Shown: in pieces, positions 18,551 through 26,764 of the stretch | Position numbering within the stretch: position 1 is the stretch's first letter | How the letters are laid out: every line of letters begins with the position of its first letter | Source: Streptomyces sp. Y2F8-2 | GTDB lineage: Bacteria > Actinomycetota > Actinomycetes > Streptomycetales > Streptomycetaceae | DNA: 64,000 nt | Assembly (NCBI RefSeq): GCF_014905555.1 | Contig: NZ_BNGS01000003.1 | Span: 496,001-560,000 of the forward strand | Direction of reading: 5' to 3' | Notes under the pieces: generated by a model | Database searches by the model: none | The model's input: the letters and a program-made list of their open reading frames with translations, nothing else | What the model was told of the DNA's origin: nothing | Position numbers and translations under genes: made by a program

Positions 18551-20251
18551 CTACGGCAGCGCGTGCACGTGCGGGCCCACCGAGTTCGACCACGCGTTCC
18601 CGGACGCCGCGTCCCAGTTCGTCGACCACGTCATCGCGCCCCGGAGGTCCGGGTACGTCTTGGACGGCTTGAACGTCCCGCAGTTCGTTCCCTTCGCCAG
18701 GCAGTCCAGGGCGTTGTTCACCACGGAAGGCGACACGTAGCCGCTGCCCGCCGCGCTCGTCGAGGCGGGGACGCCGAGGCCCACCTGGGACGGGGACAGA
18801 CCGCCCTGGAGCTGGATGCAGGCCAGGGCCGTCAGGAAGTCCACCGAACCCTGCGAGTACACCTTGCCGTCGCAGCCCAGCATGGAACCGCTGTTGTAGT
18901 ACTGGGTGTTGACGACCGTCAGGATGTCCTTCACGTTCAGCGCCGTCTGGAAGTACGCGTTCGAGGTCGACTGCATGTCGATCGTCTGCGGGGCCATCGT
19001 GATCACAAGCGATGATCCCGCCTTCGACGACAGCTGCCTGAGCGCCTGCGACATGTAGGTCGCGTTCAGGCCGTTCTCCAGGTCGATGTCCACCCCGTCG
19101 AAGCCGTACGTCTGCATCAGCGCGTACACCGAGTTCGCGAAGTTCGTCGCCGACGTCGCGTCGTTGACCGACACCGTGCCGTTCTGGCCGCCGACCGAGA
19201 CGACCACCTTCTTGCCCGCGGCCTTCTTCCCGGCGACGTCCGCCTTGAACTGGTCCACCGTGTAGCCGCCCAGGCCGGCCGAGTCGAGGGTGAAGCCCAC
19301 CGCGCCCGGCGTGCTCGTCGCGTCCGCGAACGCCACCGCGATGATGTCGTACTGCGACGGCACGTCCGAGATCCGCTGCACCGTGGCGCCGTTGTTGAAG
19401 TTCTGCCAGTAGCCCGTCACCGCGTGCTTCGGGAGCCCCATGCCGCCCCCGCCGCCGGACGACGCCGTCGTGGCCGTCACCGCCGCCGACTTGGCCGACT
19501 CGCCCGCCGCGTTCGTCGCCGTCACCTGGAAGGAGTACGACGTCGAGGGGGACAGGCCCGTCACCATCGCGGACGTACCGGTCGCCGACGCCACCTTCGT
19601 GCCGCCGCGGTACACGTTGTAGCCCGTCGCGCCCGTCACCGCGTGCCAGGACAGGGACACGGAAGAGGACGTCGTGCCGGAGACCGTCAGGCCCGTGGGG
19701 GATGACGGGACGGTGGGGGAGGGTTCGCCGCCCCCACCGCCGTCCGGGCCGTACACCGACACGTCGTCCGCGTAGTACGCCGCCTGCCCGTACCAGCCGT
19801 GCAGGTACACCGTCACCGACGTCGTCGAGGCGCCCGTCGTGAACGTCGTGGACAGCTGCTTCCAGCTCGTCGAATCGGGCGTCCACGTCGACACGTCCGT
19901 CGTGCCCGTCCCCGTGGCGCCCAGGTAGGTGTAACCGCCCTGCACCCATGCGCTCAGCGTGTACGTCGAGTTCGGCTTCACCGGGACCGTCTGGGCACAC
20001 TGCGCGTAGTCCTGACCCGCGGGCGTCGCCTTCAGCGCGGCCGTGCCGCCGTGCACCGGGGAGGACGCCGTCGTGCCGCTGCCCGCCGAACAGGTCCAGT
20101 TGGCGAGGCCCGACTCGAAGCCGGCGTTCCTCGCATTGTTCACGTCCGCCGCGGCCGCGTGGCCGGCGCCCAGCAGGGAGAGGGCGAGCGCGGCTACGGC
20201 GGCCCCGGCGAGGGTCCGTCTGCGGCGGGGCAGGGCTGGTACGCGGTCCAC
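18551..20251 (-). CDS. Secreted GH18 chitinase with CBM and FnIII modules
   Basis: A 566-residue extracellular endo/exo-chitinase. Order: signal peptide (RRRRTLAGAAVAALALSLLG, about residues 8-35); a family 4/9/16-like carbohydrate-binding module (about 38-165, FESGLANWTCSAG ... YYADDVSVYG); Gly/Ser/Pro linker; fibronectin III domain (about 182-262, SPTGLTVSGTTSSSVSLSWH); and a GH18 barrel (about 275-566). The catalytic DxxDxDxE is present as DGVDIDLEN. GTG start with GGAGG five bases upstream. A dre operator 86 bases upstream predicts DasR control by GlcNAc metabolites. Its proximity to the 6.8-13.8 kb island supports a chitin theme. Confidence 0.93.
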   Translation of the reverse strand: MDRVPALPRRRRTLAGAAVAALALSLLGAGHAAAADVNNARNAGFESGLANWTCSAGSGTTASSPVHGGTAALKATPAGQDYAQCAQTVPVKPNSTYTLSAWVQGGYTYLGATGTGTTDVSTWTPDSTSWKQLSTTFTTGASTTSVTVYLHGWYGQAAYYADDVSVYGPDGGGGGEPSPTVPSSPTGLTVSGTTSSSVSLSWHAVTGATGYNVYRGGTKVASATGTSAMVTGLSPSTSYSFQVTATNAAGESAKSAAVTATTASSGGGGGMGLPKHAVTGYWQNFNNGATVQRISDVPSQYDIIAVAFADATSTPGAVGFTLDSAGLGGYTVDQFKADVAGKKAAGKKVVVSVGGQNGTVSVNDATSATNFANSVYALMQTYGFDGVDIDLENGLNATYMSQALRQLSSKAGSSLVITMAPQTIDMQSTSNAYFQTALNVKDILTVVNTQYYNSGSMLGCDGKVYSQGSVDFLTALACIQLQGGLSPSQVGLGVPASTSAAGSGYVSPSVVNNALDCLAKGTNCGTFKPSKTYPDLRGAMTWSTNWDAASGNAWSNSVGPHVHALP

Positions 20252-20336
20252 TTCGGCCTCCGATGTGGGGAAGGAAAGGGAGGAAGGCGCAGGAGGGCAT
20301 TGCGGAACGGTGGCCACCGCCTGATGTTCCAAGAAT

Positions 20337-20350
20337 TTGGTCCAGACCAA
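20337..20350. promoter_or_regulatory. DasR-responsive element (dre) upstream of chitinase
   Basis: TTGGTCCAGACCAA matches the Streptomyces chitinase/dre palindrome (consensus like TGGTCTAGACCA), with 6-bp arms around a central CA. It lies 86 bases upstream of the chitinase GTG. The rest of 20252-20590 (339 bases) has no gene; it also must hold the promoter of the pilus locus, for which no clear motif was seen. Confidence 0.8.
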
Positions 20351-20590
20351 TCCCGCTGTCAAGGGTTCGTGCAGCTTCAACGACCCTGCGGACGTCCGGA
20401 GTTGGGGCATATGCCCCTACTCTGTGTGGATCACGTCCCCACCTTCGGTGAGATGATCTTCCCGATTCTGTGTTGAGCGGGGCATGCCGTGGATATGGTG
20501 CTGTTGCAGGACGACGCAACAGAACGTCACAGGGGCCATCTGAGGCGGTGGTTGACCACCCCGCCGCAGTGAACGGGGTGGTGAGCAGCC

Positions 20591-21457
20591 GTGCCGACCG
20601 CGATAGCCGTCACCAGTCCCGACCTGGTGCTCCCACCGCTCGACCGGCAGACACCGCCCGCCGCCGTCCAGCCCCAGCCCACGCTGGAAGCGTCCCTGAC
20701 CGGCATGCACGCGCTGATCGAGCAGCACGGCTACGTCATCGCCCTGCACCCCGCCTCCGGCGACGACCCGGCGGTGCAGCGGCTGCGCACCGTCCGCTCC
20801 GTCCTGGAGAGCGACCGCGTCGCGCTGCTCGGCATCGACCTGCCCCCGCTCGGACTCGCACTGCTCGCCCAGCAGTTGCGCCAGCTGTCGGTCTGCGACT
20901 TCAGCCCCGGGGTCCTGGCGTCCTCCGCACGCCTGCTGGCCCACTACATCTACGCCGGCGCCCTCCTCGGCTCGGTCGCCAAGCTGGACCGCGTCCCCGT
21001 CCCGCTCGCCTCCCACGCCAAGTCGTGGGTGCCGGGCGCACAGTTCGCCGTACTCGCGGGCCCCCGCCCCCGGCTCGTCCGCGTCGGTCAGGAGGAGTTA
21101 CCCGGCCCCGAGTTCGGCACCCGGATGCTCGTCGCCTCCGGGCAGCCGCCCTCCGACTGGGTCACCGCCTCCCTCGCCCCCGCCTGGCGGGTCCAGGGCG
21201 TCGGGACCGTGCCGCTGCCCCAGGACTCAGCCCGCTGGTGGGGCACGAACCGGCTCGTCGAGTTCGCGGCCGGGCTGCACGACGTGTCCGTGCTCTACCA
21301 GCTCGTGTCGTCCGTACGGCGCGAGACCTGCCACTGGTGCGGACTGGAACTCATCGGCGACCGCTGCGGGTTCTGCGCCGCACCCCTCCCGCCACCCCCC
21401 GAACAGCCACCGGCGGCCACCACCGTCCGCGCTGCCCTGCCGCGCGGCGGCACGTAG
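20591..21457 (+). CDS. Pilus-locus protein with C-terminal zinc ribbon
   Basis: A 288-residue protein at the head of the Tad locus. No signal peptide or membrane span. It is mainly an alpha/beta soluble domain, with a C-terminal CHWCGLELIGDRCGFC treble-clef style zinc ribbon (residues about 251-266) and a proline-rich end. GTG start at 20591 with only weak ribosome-binding complementarity. I do not recognise the family; constant position upstream of cpaB would suggest a cytoplasmic assembly or regulatory factor. About 96 bases separate it from cpaB. Confidence 0.7.
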   Translation: MPTAIAVTSPDLVLPPLDRQTPPAAVQPQPTLEASLTGMHALIEQHGYVIALHPASGDDPAVQRLRTVRSVLESDRVALLGIDLPPLGLALLAQQLRQLSVCDFSPGVLASSARLLAHYIYAGALLGSVAKLDRVPVPLASHAKSWVPGAQFAVLAGPRPRLVRVGQEELPGPEFGTRMLVASGQPPSDWVTASLAPAWRVQGVGTVPLPQDSARWWGTNRLVEFAAGLHDVSVLYQLVSSVRRETCHWCGLELIGDRCGFCAAPLPPPPEQPPAATTVRAALPRGGT

Positions 21458-21553
21458 CCCCGTACGCGTCGGTCCGCAGTACGTCTCGCACAACGTTCGA
21501 CCGCTCGACCGTCCGACCCGCTGTTTCCCGCCCCGATCGAGGTTGTCCGCGTC

Positions 21554-22267
21554 ATGAACTCACGCCAGCGCCGCGGCGTCATCCTGCTGGTCCTCTCGGC
21601 CCTCGCCGCCGTCGGCGCCTTCGCCGGGGTACTGTCGGTGATCCGCGACGTGAACTCCAAGGTCGGCCCCGAGGTCACGGCGTACCGCCTCAAGAACGGC
21701 ATCGACCCCTACAAGGCACTCACGCCCGACCAGTTCCAGAAGATCTCCATGCCGAAGCGGTGGCTGCCCGCCACGGCCGTCACCGATCTGGCCCGGATCC
21801 GCGGGAAGATCGCCGTGACCCGGCTGGAGAAGGGCTCCCTGCTCCAGAGCGACATGATCGTGGACCGGCCCGAACTCCAGCCGGGACAGCAGGAGATCGC
21901 CATCATGATCGACGCCTCCACCGGCGTCGCGGGCAAGATCGACCCCGGTTCGCGGGTCAACATCTACGCCACCTTCAAGGCCGAGAACGACAAGGGCAAG
22001 GACGAGTCCAAGGTCATCGTGACCAACGCCCGCGTCCTCGACGTCGGCAAGCTCACCGCCCTCGACCCGGGCCAGTCCAGCGACGACCGGCGCCGCACCG
22101 CCACCGAGGCGGTTCCCATCACCTTCGCGCTCGACACGGCGGACGCCCAACGGGTCGCGTACGCCGAGTCGTTCGCCACACACGTCCGGCTCGCCCTGGT
22201 CGCGGGCGGCTCCCAGACCACCGTCGCGCCGGGCGACCGTACGTACACCCTCGACCAGGACAAGTAG
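21554..22267 (+). CDS. CpaB/RcpC-like SAF-domain pilus protein
   Basis: A 237-residue inner-membrane/periplasmic-type protein with one N-terminal span (GVILLVLSALAAVGAFAGVL). A SAF/RcpC domain follows: LEKGSLLQSDMI, then MIDASTGVAGKIDPGSRVNIYATF, the typical 'V-x-x-G-x-x-x-P-G-x-x-V-D' style region. In Gram-negative Tad systems CpaB supports the secretin; here, with no outer membrane, it may bind the peptidoglycan face of the pilus channel (inference). Stop is 10 bases before a 22-codon coupling frame. Confidence 0.85.
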   Translation: MNSRQRRGVILLVLSALAAVGAFAGVLSVIRDVNSKVGPEVTAYRLKNGIDPYKALTPDQFQKISMPKRWLPATAVTDLARIRGKIAVTRLEKGSLLQSDMIVDRPELQPGQQEIAIMIDASTGVAGKIDPGSRVNIYATFKAENDKGKDESKVIVTNARVLDVGKLTALDPGQSSDDRRRTATEAVPITFALDTADAQRVAYAESFATHVRLALVAGGSQTTVAPGDRTYTLDQDK

Positions 22268-22277
22268 GAGGCCGCGC

Positions 22278-22346
22278 ATGAGGTCCGTACCGGCCCCCGG
22301 CGGGCCTGTCCCCACGCTGTCCGACGGTGCGGGGTGTCGCCGATGA
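22278..22346 (+). CDS. 22-residue coupling frame before cpaE
   Basis: ATG at 22278 has a near-ideal AGGAGG site eight bases upstream, better than that of the next gene. It encodes MRSVPAPGGPVPTLSDGAGC plus two arginines, and its TGA overlaps the ATG of cpaE (ATGA, 22343-22346). It probably serves translational coupling, not a functional peptide. It could be a chance frame; the strong site and exact overlap argue otherwise. Confidence 0.45.
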   Translation: MRSVPAPGGPVPTLSDGAGCRR

Positions 22347-23959
22347 CCGTCCGCGTCCTCCCCGCCGTCGGCGACCTCGACGCCGCCCGCTCGCTCACCA
22401 CCCTGCTCGGCCAGCTCCCCGACGCCGAGCCCGCCCCGCCCGTCCACGACTCCACGGCCCTGCTGGACACCCTGGCGCGCCTGGCCGGGGACTCTCTCGA
22501 CGAGCTGCCCGAGGTCGTCCTCGTGCACGAGCGGATCGGGCCGGTGCCCGCGCTCGACCTGATCCGCGACCTGGTGATGCGGTTCCCGGCGGTCGGAGTC
22601 GTCCTCGTCACCGCCGACACCAGCACCGGCGTGCTCACCGCCGCGATGGACTCCGGCGCCCGCGGCATCGTCACCCTGCCCCTCGGCTACGACGCCCTCG
22701 CCGAACGCGTCCAGGCCGCGGCCGCCTGGTCCGCCGGCATGCGGCGCCACCTGAGCAGCGGCGCCCCCGAGCCGTACGCCGGACCCGGAGGGACCGTGGT
22801 CGCGGTCACCGGCGCGAAGGGCGGCGTCGGCACCACGGTCGCGGCCGTGCACCTCGCGCTCGCCGCCCGGGCGTCGGGCCGTACGGTCGCGCTGGTCGAC
22901 CTCGATCTCCAGTCCGGGGACATCGCCTCCTACCTGGACGTGCAGTTCCGGCGCTCGGTCGCCGACCTCGCCGGGATCGCGGACATCAACCCGCGCGTCC
23001 TCCAGGACGCCCTCTACACCCACGACAGCGGCATCGGACTGCTCCTCGCGCCCGCCGAGGGCGAACGCGGGGAGGAGGTCACCGACCGGGTGACCCGCCA
23101 GATCCTCGGCGCGCTGCGCTCCCGCCACGACGTGGTGATCGTCGACTGTGGCTCGCAGATGACAGCCGCCACCGCCGCGGCCGTCGAGACCGCCGACCAC
23201 GCGGTGCTGCTGGTCACCCCGGACGTGGTCGCGGTCCGCGCGGCCAAGCGGATGGTCCGTCTGTGGGACCGGCTCCAGATCCGCAAGGCCGAGGAGACGC
23301 TGACGGTCGTCAACCGTCACTCGCGCGGTACGGAGATCCAGCCCGCCCTCGTCGAACGCGTCACCGGCACCAAGGTGGCCCGCGCCGCGGTCCCGGCCGC
23401 CTTCAAGGAACTCCAGTCGGTCGTGGACGCCGGACGCCTCCAGGACCTCGACGCCCGCTCCACCGTGAAGCAGGCGCTGTGGGCGCTGGCGGGGGAGCTG
23501 GAGCTGGTGAAGGCGCAGGAGGGCGGCGGGCGGCGGCGCAGGGCGCCGTCGGACCGGGGCGCGCTGAGCCTGTGGCGCAAGGGTGGTGACCGGGGGTCGG
23601 TGACCCTGGAGTTCGCCGGGATGTTCCCACTGGTGCTGGTCGTGCTGGCGCTGCTGTGGGAGTGCGTGCTGTACGGCTACACGTACTCGCTGGCGGGCAA
23701 CGCGGCGGACGAGGCGGCTCGGGCGGGCACGGCGGCGTTCGCGGCCACCAAGGGGACCGACTACACGGGGGCCTGCGAGACGGCGGGCGCCGAGCACCTG
23801 CCGGACGCCTGGAGCGGTGCGGTGATCAGCTGCAACGCGGAGGGGCCGGTGATGAAGGCGACCGTCGAGGCCGACGTGCCGCTGTTCTTCCCGGGTATCA
23901 ACCCGGGCTGGCACGTCGAAGGCAGCGCGGGGGCGGCGCTGGAGGGAGACGCCCGGTGA
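22343..23959 (+). CDS. CpaE/TadZ-like ATPase fused to TadE pseudopilin
   Basis: A 538-residue protein in one uninterrupted frame. Residues 1-140 form a receiver-like atypical domain. A MinD/CpaE-type ATPase with deviant Walker motif TGAKGGVGTTVAAVHLA starts at about 156, and VVIVDCGSQ is the Walker B region. After a basic linker (about 400-415), the sequence DRGSVTLEFAGMFPLVLVV begins a TadE domain with one membrane span and a ~90-residue extracytoplasmic part with two cysteines. Normally CpaE localises the machine and TadE is a separate minor pilin. G418-S419 with Glu at +5 matches a prepilin peptidase site, so cleavage could free both halves. Next gene overlaps by GTGA. Confidence 0.85.
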   Translation: MTVRVLPAVGDLDAARSLTTLLGQLPDAEPAPPVHDSTALLDTLARLAGDSLDELPEVVLVHERIGPVPALDLIRDLVMRFPAVGVVLVTADTSTGVLTAAMDSGARGIVTLPLGYDALAERVQAAAAWSAGMRRHLSSGAPEPYAGPGGTVVAVTGAKGGVGTTVAAVHLALAARASGRTVALVDLDLQSGDIASYLDVQFRRSVADLAGIADINPRVLQDALYTHDSGIGLLLAPAEGERGEEVTDRVTRQILGALRSRHDVVIVDCGSQMTAATAAAVETADHAVLLVTPDVVAVRAAKRMVRLWDRLQIRKAEETLTVVNRHSRGTEIQPALVERVTGTKVARAAVPAAFKELQSVVDAGRLQDLDARSTVKQALWALAGELELVKAQEGGGRRRRAPSDRGALSLWRKGGDRGSVTLEFAGMFPLVLVVLALLWECVLYGYTYSLAGNAADEAARAGTAAFAATKGTDYTGACETAGAEHLPDAWSGAVISCNAEGPVMKATVEADVPLFFPGINPGWHVEGSAGAALEGDAR

Positions 23960-24366
23960 AAGGCATCTTCCGCCGCCACCGCCCGCGGACCGAGCGCACC
24001 CGCCGCTGGGACGACCGCGGCGTCTCGATGCTGGAGTTCGCCGGTTTCCTGCCCATCCTGCTCGTCATCGGCATGGCCGCCATCCAGCTCGGCCTCATCG
24101 GCTACGGCATCAACCAGGCCGGGTCGGGCGCGCGGGCCGCCGCCCGGGCCGCCTCACAGAACAGGGACGGGGCAGCCGCGGGCCTGGCGTCCGTCAGCGG
24201 CTGGCTCAGCCCCGAGGTCGACGCTCCCAAGGGCGCCGACACCACCACCACCGCCACCGTCACCGTCCGCGTCCCGGCGGTCATCCCCCTCTTCAGCGGC
24301 TGGACCGTCACCCGCCGCGCCACCATGCCCAACGACCCGGAACCCATCATCCCGGGAAGGAGCTGA
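23956..24366 (+). CDS. TadE-family minor pilin
   Basis: A 136-residue protein: basic leader of about 21 residues, then DDRGVSMLEFAGFLPILLVIG, a class III-like signal with Gly/Val junction and Glu at +5 and one hydrophobic helix. A short Thr/Val-rich extracytoplasmic domain follows. GTG start overlaps the stop of the fused CpaE-TadE gene (GTGA). Presumably a minor pilin or pilus-base component alongside the TadE half of the preceding fusion. Confidence 0.88.
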   Translation: MKGIFRRHRPRTERTRRWDDRGVSMLEFAGFLPILLVIGMAAIQLGLIGYGINQAGSGARAAARAASQNRDGAAAGLASVSGWLSPEVDAPKGADTTTTATVTVRVPAVIPLFSGWTVTRRATMPNDPEPIIPGRS

Positions 24367-24374
24367 CGACCGGC

Positions 24375-25715
24375 ATGAGCCTCCGCTCCCGTATCGCCGC
24401 CCCCGACGACGGGGGAGCCGCCCGTGAGGACGGACACCTCGTCGCGGTCTACCGCGCCAAGCTCCTGGAGGAGATCGACCTTGCCGAGATGTCGGGCCTC
24501 GCCACCGCCGAGCGCCGCGTGCGGCTCGAACGCGTCCTCGGCCACATCATCAGCCGCGAGGGCCCGGTCCTGTCCTCCGCCGAGCGCTCCCAGCTGATCC
24601 GCCGGGTCGTCGACGAGGCCCTCGGCCTCGGCGTCCTCGAACCGCTCCTCGCCGACGCCTCCATCACCGAGATCATGGTCAACGGCCCCGACTCGATCTT
24701 CGTGGAGCGGGCGGGCCGCGTCGAACAGCTCCCGCTCCGCTTCGCCTCCGCCGAGCAGCTGATGCAGACGATCGAACGCATCGTCTCCACCGTCAACCGC
24801 CGCGTCGACGAGTCGAACCCGATGGTCGACGCCCGTCTGCCCACCGGCGAACGCGTCAACGTCATCATCCCGCCGCTCGCCCTGACCGGCCCCACCCTGA
24901 CCATCCGCCGCTTCCCGCGCGCCTACACGCTCCCCGAACTCATCGGCCTGGGCTCGCTGGACGAGCAGATGCTGATGCTGCTCGCCGCGTTCGTCCGCGC
25001 CCGCTTCAACCTGATCGTCAGCGGTGGCACCGGCTCCGGGAAGACGACCCTGCTCAACGCGCTGTCCGGGCTCATCCCCTCCCAGGAACGCATCATCACC
25101 ATCGAGGACTCCGCCGAACTCCAGCTCCAGCAGGAGCACGTGATCCGTCTGGAGACCCGCCCCCCGAACGTCGAGGGCAAGGGCCAGATCACCATCCGCG
25201 ACCTGGTCCGCAACAGCCTGCGGATGCGGCCCGACCGGATCATCGTCGGTGAGGTCCGCGGCGGGGAGACGCTCGACATGCTCCAGGCGATGTCGACGGG
25301 CCACGACGGCTCCCTCGCCACCGTCCACGCCAACTCGGCGGAGGACGCGCTGATGCGGTTGCAGACCCTCGGCTCGATGTCCGAGGTCCTGATCCCCTTC
25401 GAGGCGCTGAAGGACCAGATCAACTCGGCCGTCGACGTGGTCGTGCAGCTCGCCCGGTACCCCGACGGCTCCCGCAAGGTCGTGGAGATCGCACTCGTCG
25501 TGTCCCACGGCCGCGAACAGTTCCGCGTCGCCACCGTGTCCCGTTTCGTGCCCCAGCCCCTCGGCCCCGACCGGATCGTCCGCGGCCGTTTCGAACACCT
25601 CCCGCTGCCGCGGCCGGTCGCGGAGAAGCTGTACGGCGCGGGTGAACCGCTTCCGCCGGCCTTCGGGGTCGCGGACGCCCTCGACGTACTGAACACCAGG
25701 CAGGCCATCGGATGA
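24375..25715 (+). CDS. CpaF/TadA secretion ATPase
   Basis: A 446-residue hexameric type II/IV secretion ATPase powering pilus assembly at the membrane. Walker [13 protein letters not shown] at about residues 217-228, Asp box [11 protein letters not shown], Walker B region [11 protein letters not shown] and His box [11 protein letters not shown] are all intact. N-terminal three-helix-bundle region [20 protein letters not shown] precedes. Start ATG eight bases after tadE. Its stop overlaps the start of a 31-codon frame that leads to tadB. Confidence 0.95.
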   Translation: MSLRSRIAAPDDGGAAREDGHLVAVYRAKLLEEIDLAEMSGLATAERRVRLERVLGHIISREGPVLSSAERSQLIRRVVDEALGLGVLEPLLADASITEIMVNGPDSIFVERAGRVEQLPLRFASAEQLMQTIERIVSTVNRRVDESNPMVDARLPTGERVNVIIPPLALTGPTLTIRRFPRAYTLPELIGLGSLDEQMLMLLAAFVRARFNLIVSGGTGSGKTTLLNALSGLIPSQERIITIEDSAELQLQQEHVIRLETRPPNVEGKGQITIRDLVRNSLRMRPDRIIVGEVRGGETLDMLQAMSTGHDGSLATVHANSAEDALMRLQTLGSMSEVLIPFEALKDQINSAVDVVVQLARYPDGSRKVVEIALVVSHGREQFRVATVSRFVPQPLGPDRIVRGRFEHLPLPRPVAEKLYGAGEPLPPAFGVADALDVLNTRQAIG

Positions 25716-25807
25716 GCCCCGCCCCCTCAGGAGCCGGTCTTGAACGACCCCGCCCACCTCAGGAGCCGGTCTTGAACGACCCCGCCCACCTCAGGAGCCG
25801 GTCATGA
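25712..25807 (+). CDS. 31-residue relay frame between cpaF and tadB
   Basis: ATG at 25712 overlaps the cpaF stop (ATGA) and its own TGA overlaps the tadB ATG (25804-25807, again ATGA). It spans the 32-bp triplicated segment. The peptide ([20 protein letters not shown] and on) has no recognisable feature, so a coupling role, carrying ribosomes across the expanded spacer, is more likely than a product. Confidence 0.4.
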   Translation: MSPAPSGAGLERPRPPQEPVLNDPAHLRSRS

Positions 25808-25820
25808 ACGACCCCGCCCT
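25727..25820 (+). repeat. 32-bp tandem triplication of the tadB translation-start region
   Basis: Copies begin at 25727, 25759 and 25791: TCAGGAGCCGGTC, then TTGAACGACCCCGCCC in copies 1-2 or ATGAACGACCCCGCCC in copy 3. Each copy carries an AGGAG ribosome-binding site and the first codons of tadB, with TTG replacing ATG in the first two. The 32-bp period shifts frame between copies, so only copy 3 starts tadB. Confidence 0.9.
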
Positions 25821-26751
25821 CCTCGCCCTCGGCGCCACCGTCCTCACCGGCACCCTCGCCGTCGCGGGCGTGCACGCGTACGCCTCCGGCCGCGCCCAGC
25901 GCCGGGAGCTCGTCGACCGGCTCTCCGGAGCCGCGGGCGGCCCGATCCCGACGGCGGACGGCCGCGTACGGCGCTTCGCGGCCGTGGACCGCAGGCTGCG
26001 CCGCACCCGCCTGGGACGCGCCATCCACATGCGCCTGTCGGCGACGGGCCTCGATCTGACGGCGGGGGAGTTCTTCACCTACGTCACCGCCGTCGTCGTG
26101 GCACTGTGGCTGATCGCCGCGTCCACCCTGGCGCCCTTCTTCGGCCCGATCGCCGGCCTGGTCGGCATCTGGAGCGCGGCCGTCTTCCTCAACTGGCAGC
26201 GGCAGAAGCGCATCGAGGCGTTCATCAACCAGCTCCCCGACGTGGCCCGCCTGCTGGCCAACGCCACGGCCGCCGGACTCGCCCTGCGCACCGCGCTCGC
26301 CATGGCGGCGGAGGAGCTGGAGGCCCCGGCGGGCGAGGAACTGGCCCGGGTCGCCGACCAGCTGTCGCTGGGCCGCTCGGTCGACGACGCCCTGGACGAA
26401 CTGGCCGAACGCCTCCCCTCGCGCGAGCTGATCGTCCTCGTCACCACCCTCGTCCTGGCGAACAAGGCGGGCGGCTCGGTGGTCAACTCCCTGCGCAACC
26501 TCACTCAGACCCTGGAGGACCGCAAGGAGACCCGGCGCGAGGTCCGCACGATGCTCTCCGAGGTCAACGCGACGGCCTTCACGGTCCCGATGCTCGGCCT
26601 GGGTTCGCTGATCCTGGTCAACTCCTCGAACGAGGGCGCCCTGGCCCGTGTCACCGGCTCCCCGCTCGGCCAGGGCCTGGTCCTGCTCTCCCTCGGCCTC
26701 TACACGATCGGCTTCTTCGTCATCCGCCGCCTCGGCAAGATCGAAGTGTGA
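25804..26751 (+). CDS. TadB pilus platform protein
   Basis: A 315-residue type II secretion F-domain membrane protein. One N-terminal span, two central spans (FTYVTAVVVALWLIAAS and following), then the F domain INQLPDVARLLANATAAGLALRTALAMAAEEL, and a C-terminal span pair. Forms the inner-membrane platform on which CpaF acts, together with TadC. ATG at 25804 with AGGAG eight bases upstream in repeat copy 3. Confidence 0.92.
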   Translation: MNDPALLALGATVLTGTLAVAGVHAYASGRAQRRELVDRLSGAAGGPIPTADGRVRRFAAVDRRLRRTRLGRAIHMRLSATGLDLTAGEFFTYVTAVVVALWLIAASTLAPFFGPIAGLVGIWSAAVFLNWQRQKRIEAFINQLPDVARLLANATAAGLALRTALAMAAEELEAPAGEELARVADQLSLGRSVDDALDELAERLPSRELIVLVTTLVLANKAGGSVVNSLRNLTQTLEDRKETRREVRTMLSEVNATAFTVPMLGLGSLILVNSSNEGALARVTGSPLGQGLVLLSLGLYTIGFFVIRRLGKIEV

Positions 26752-26764
26752 GGGGGAGAACGCG

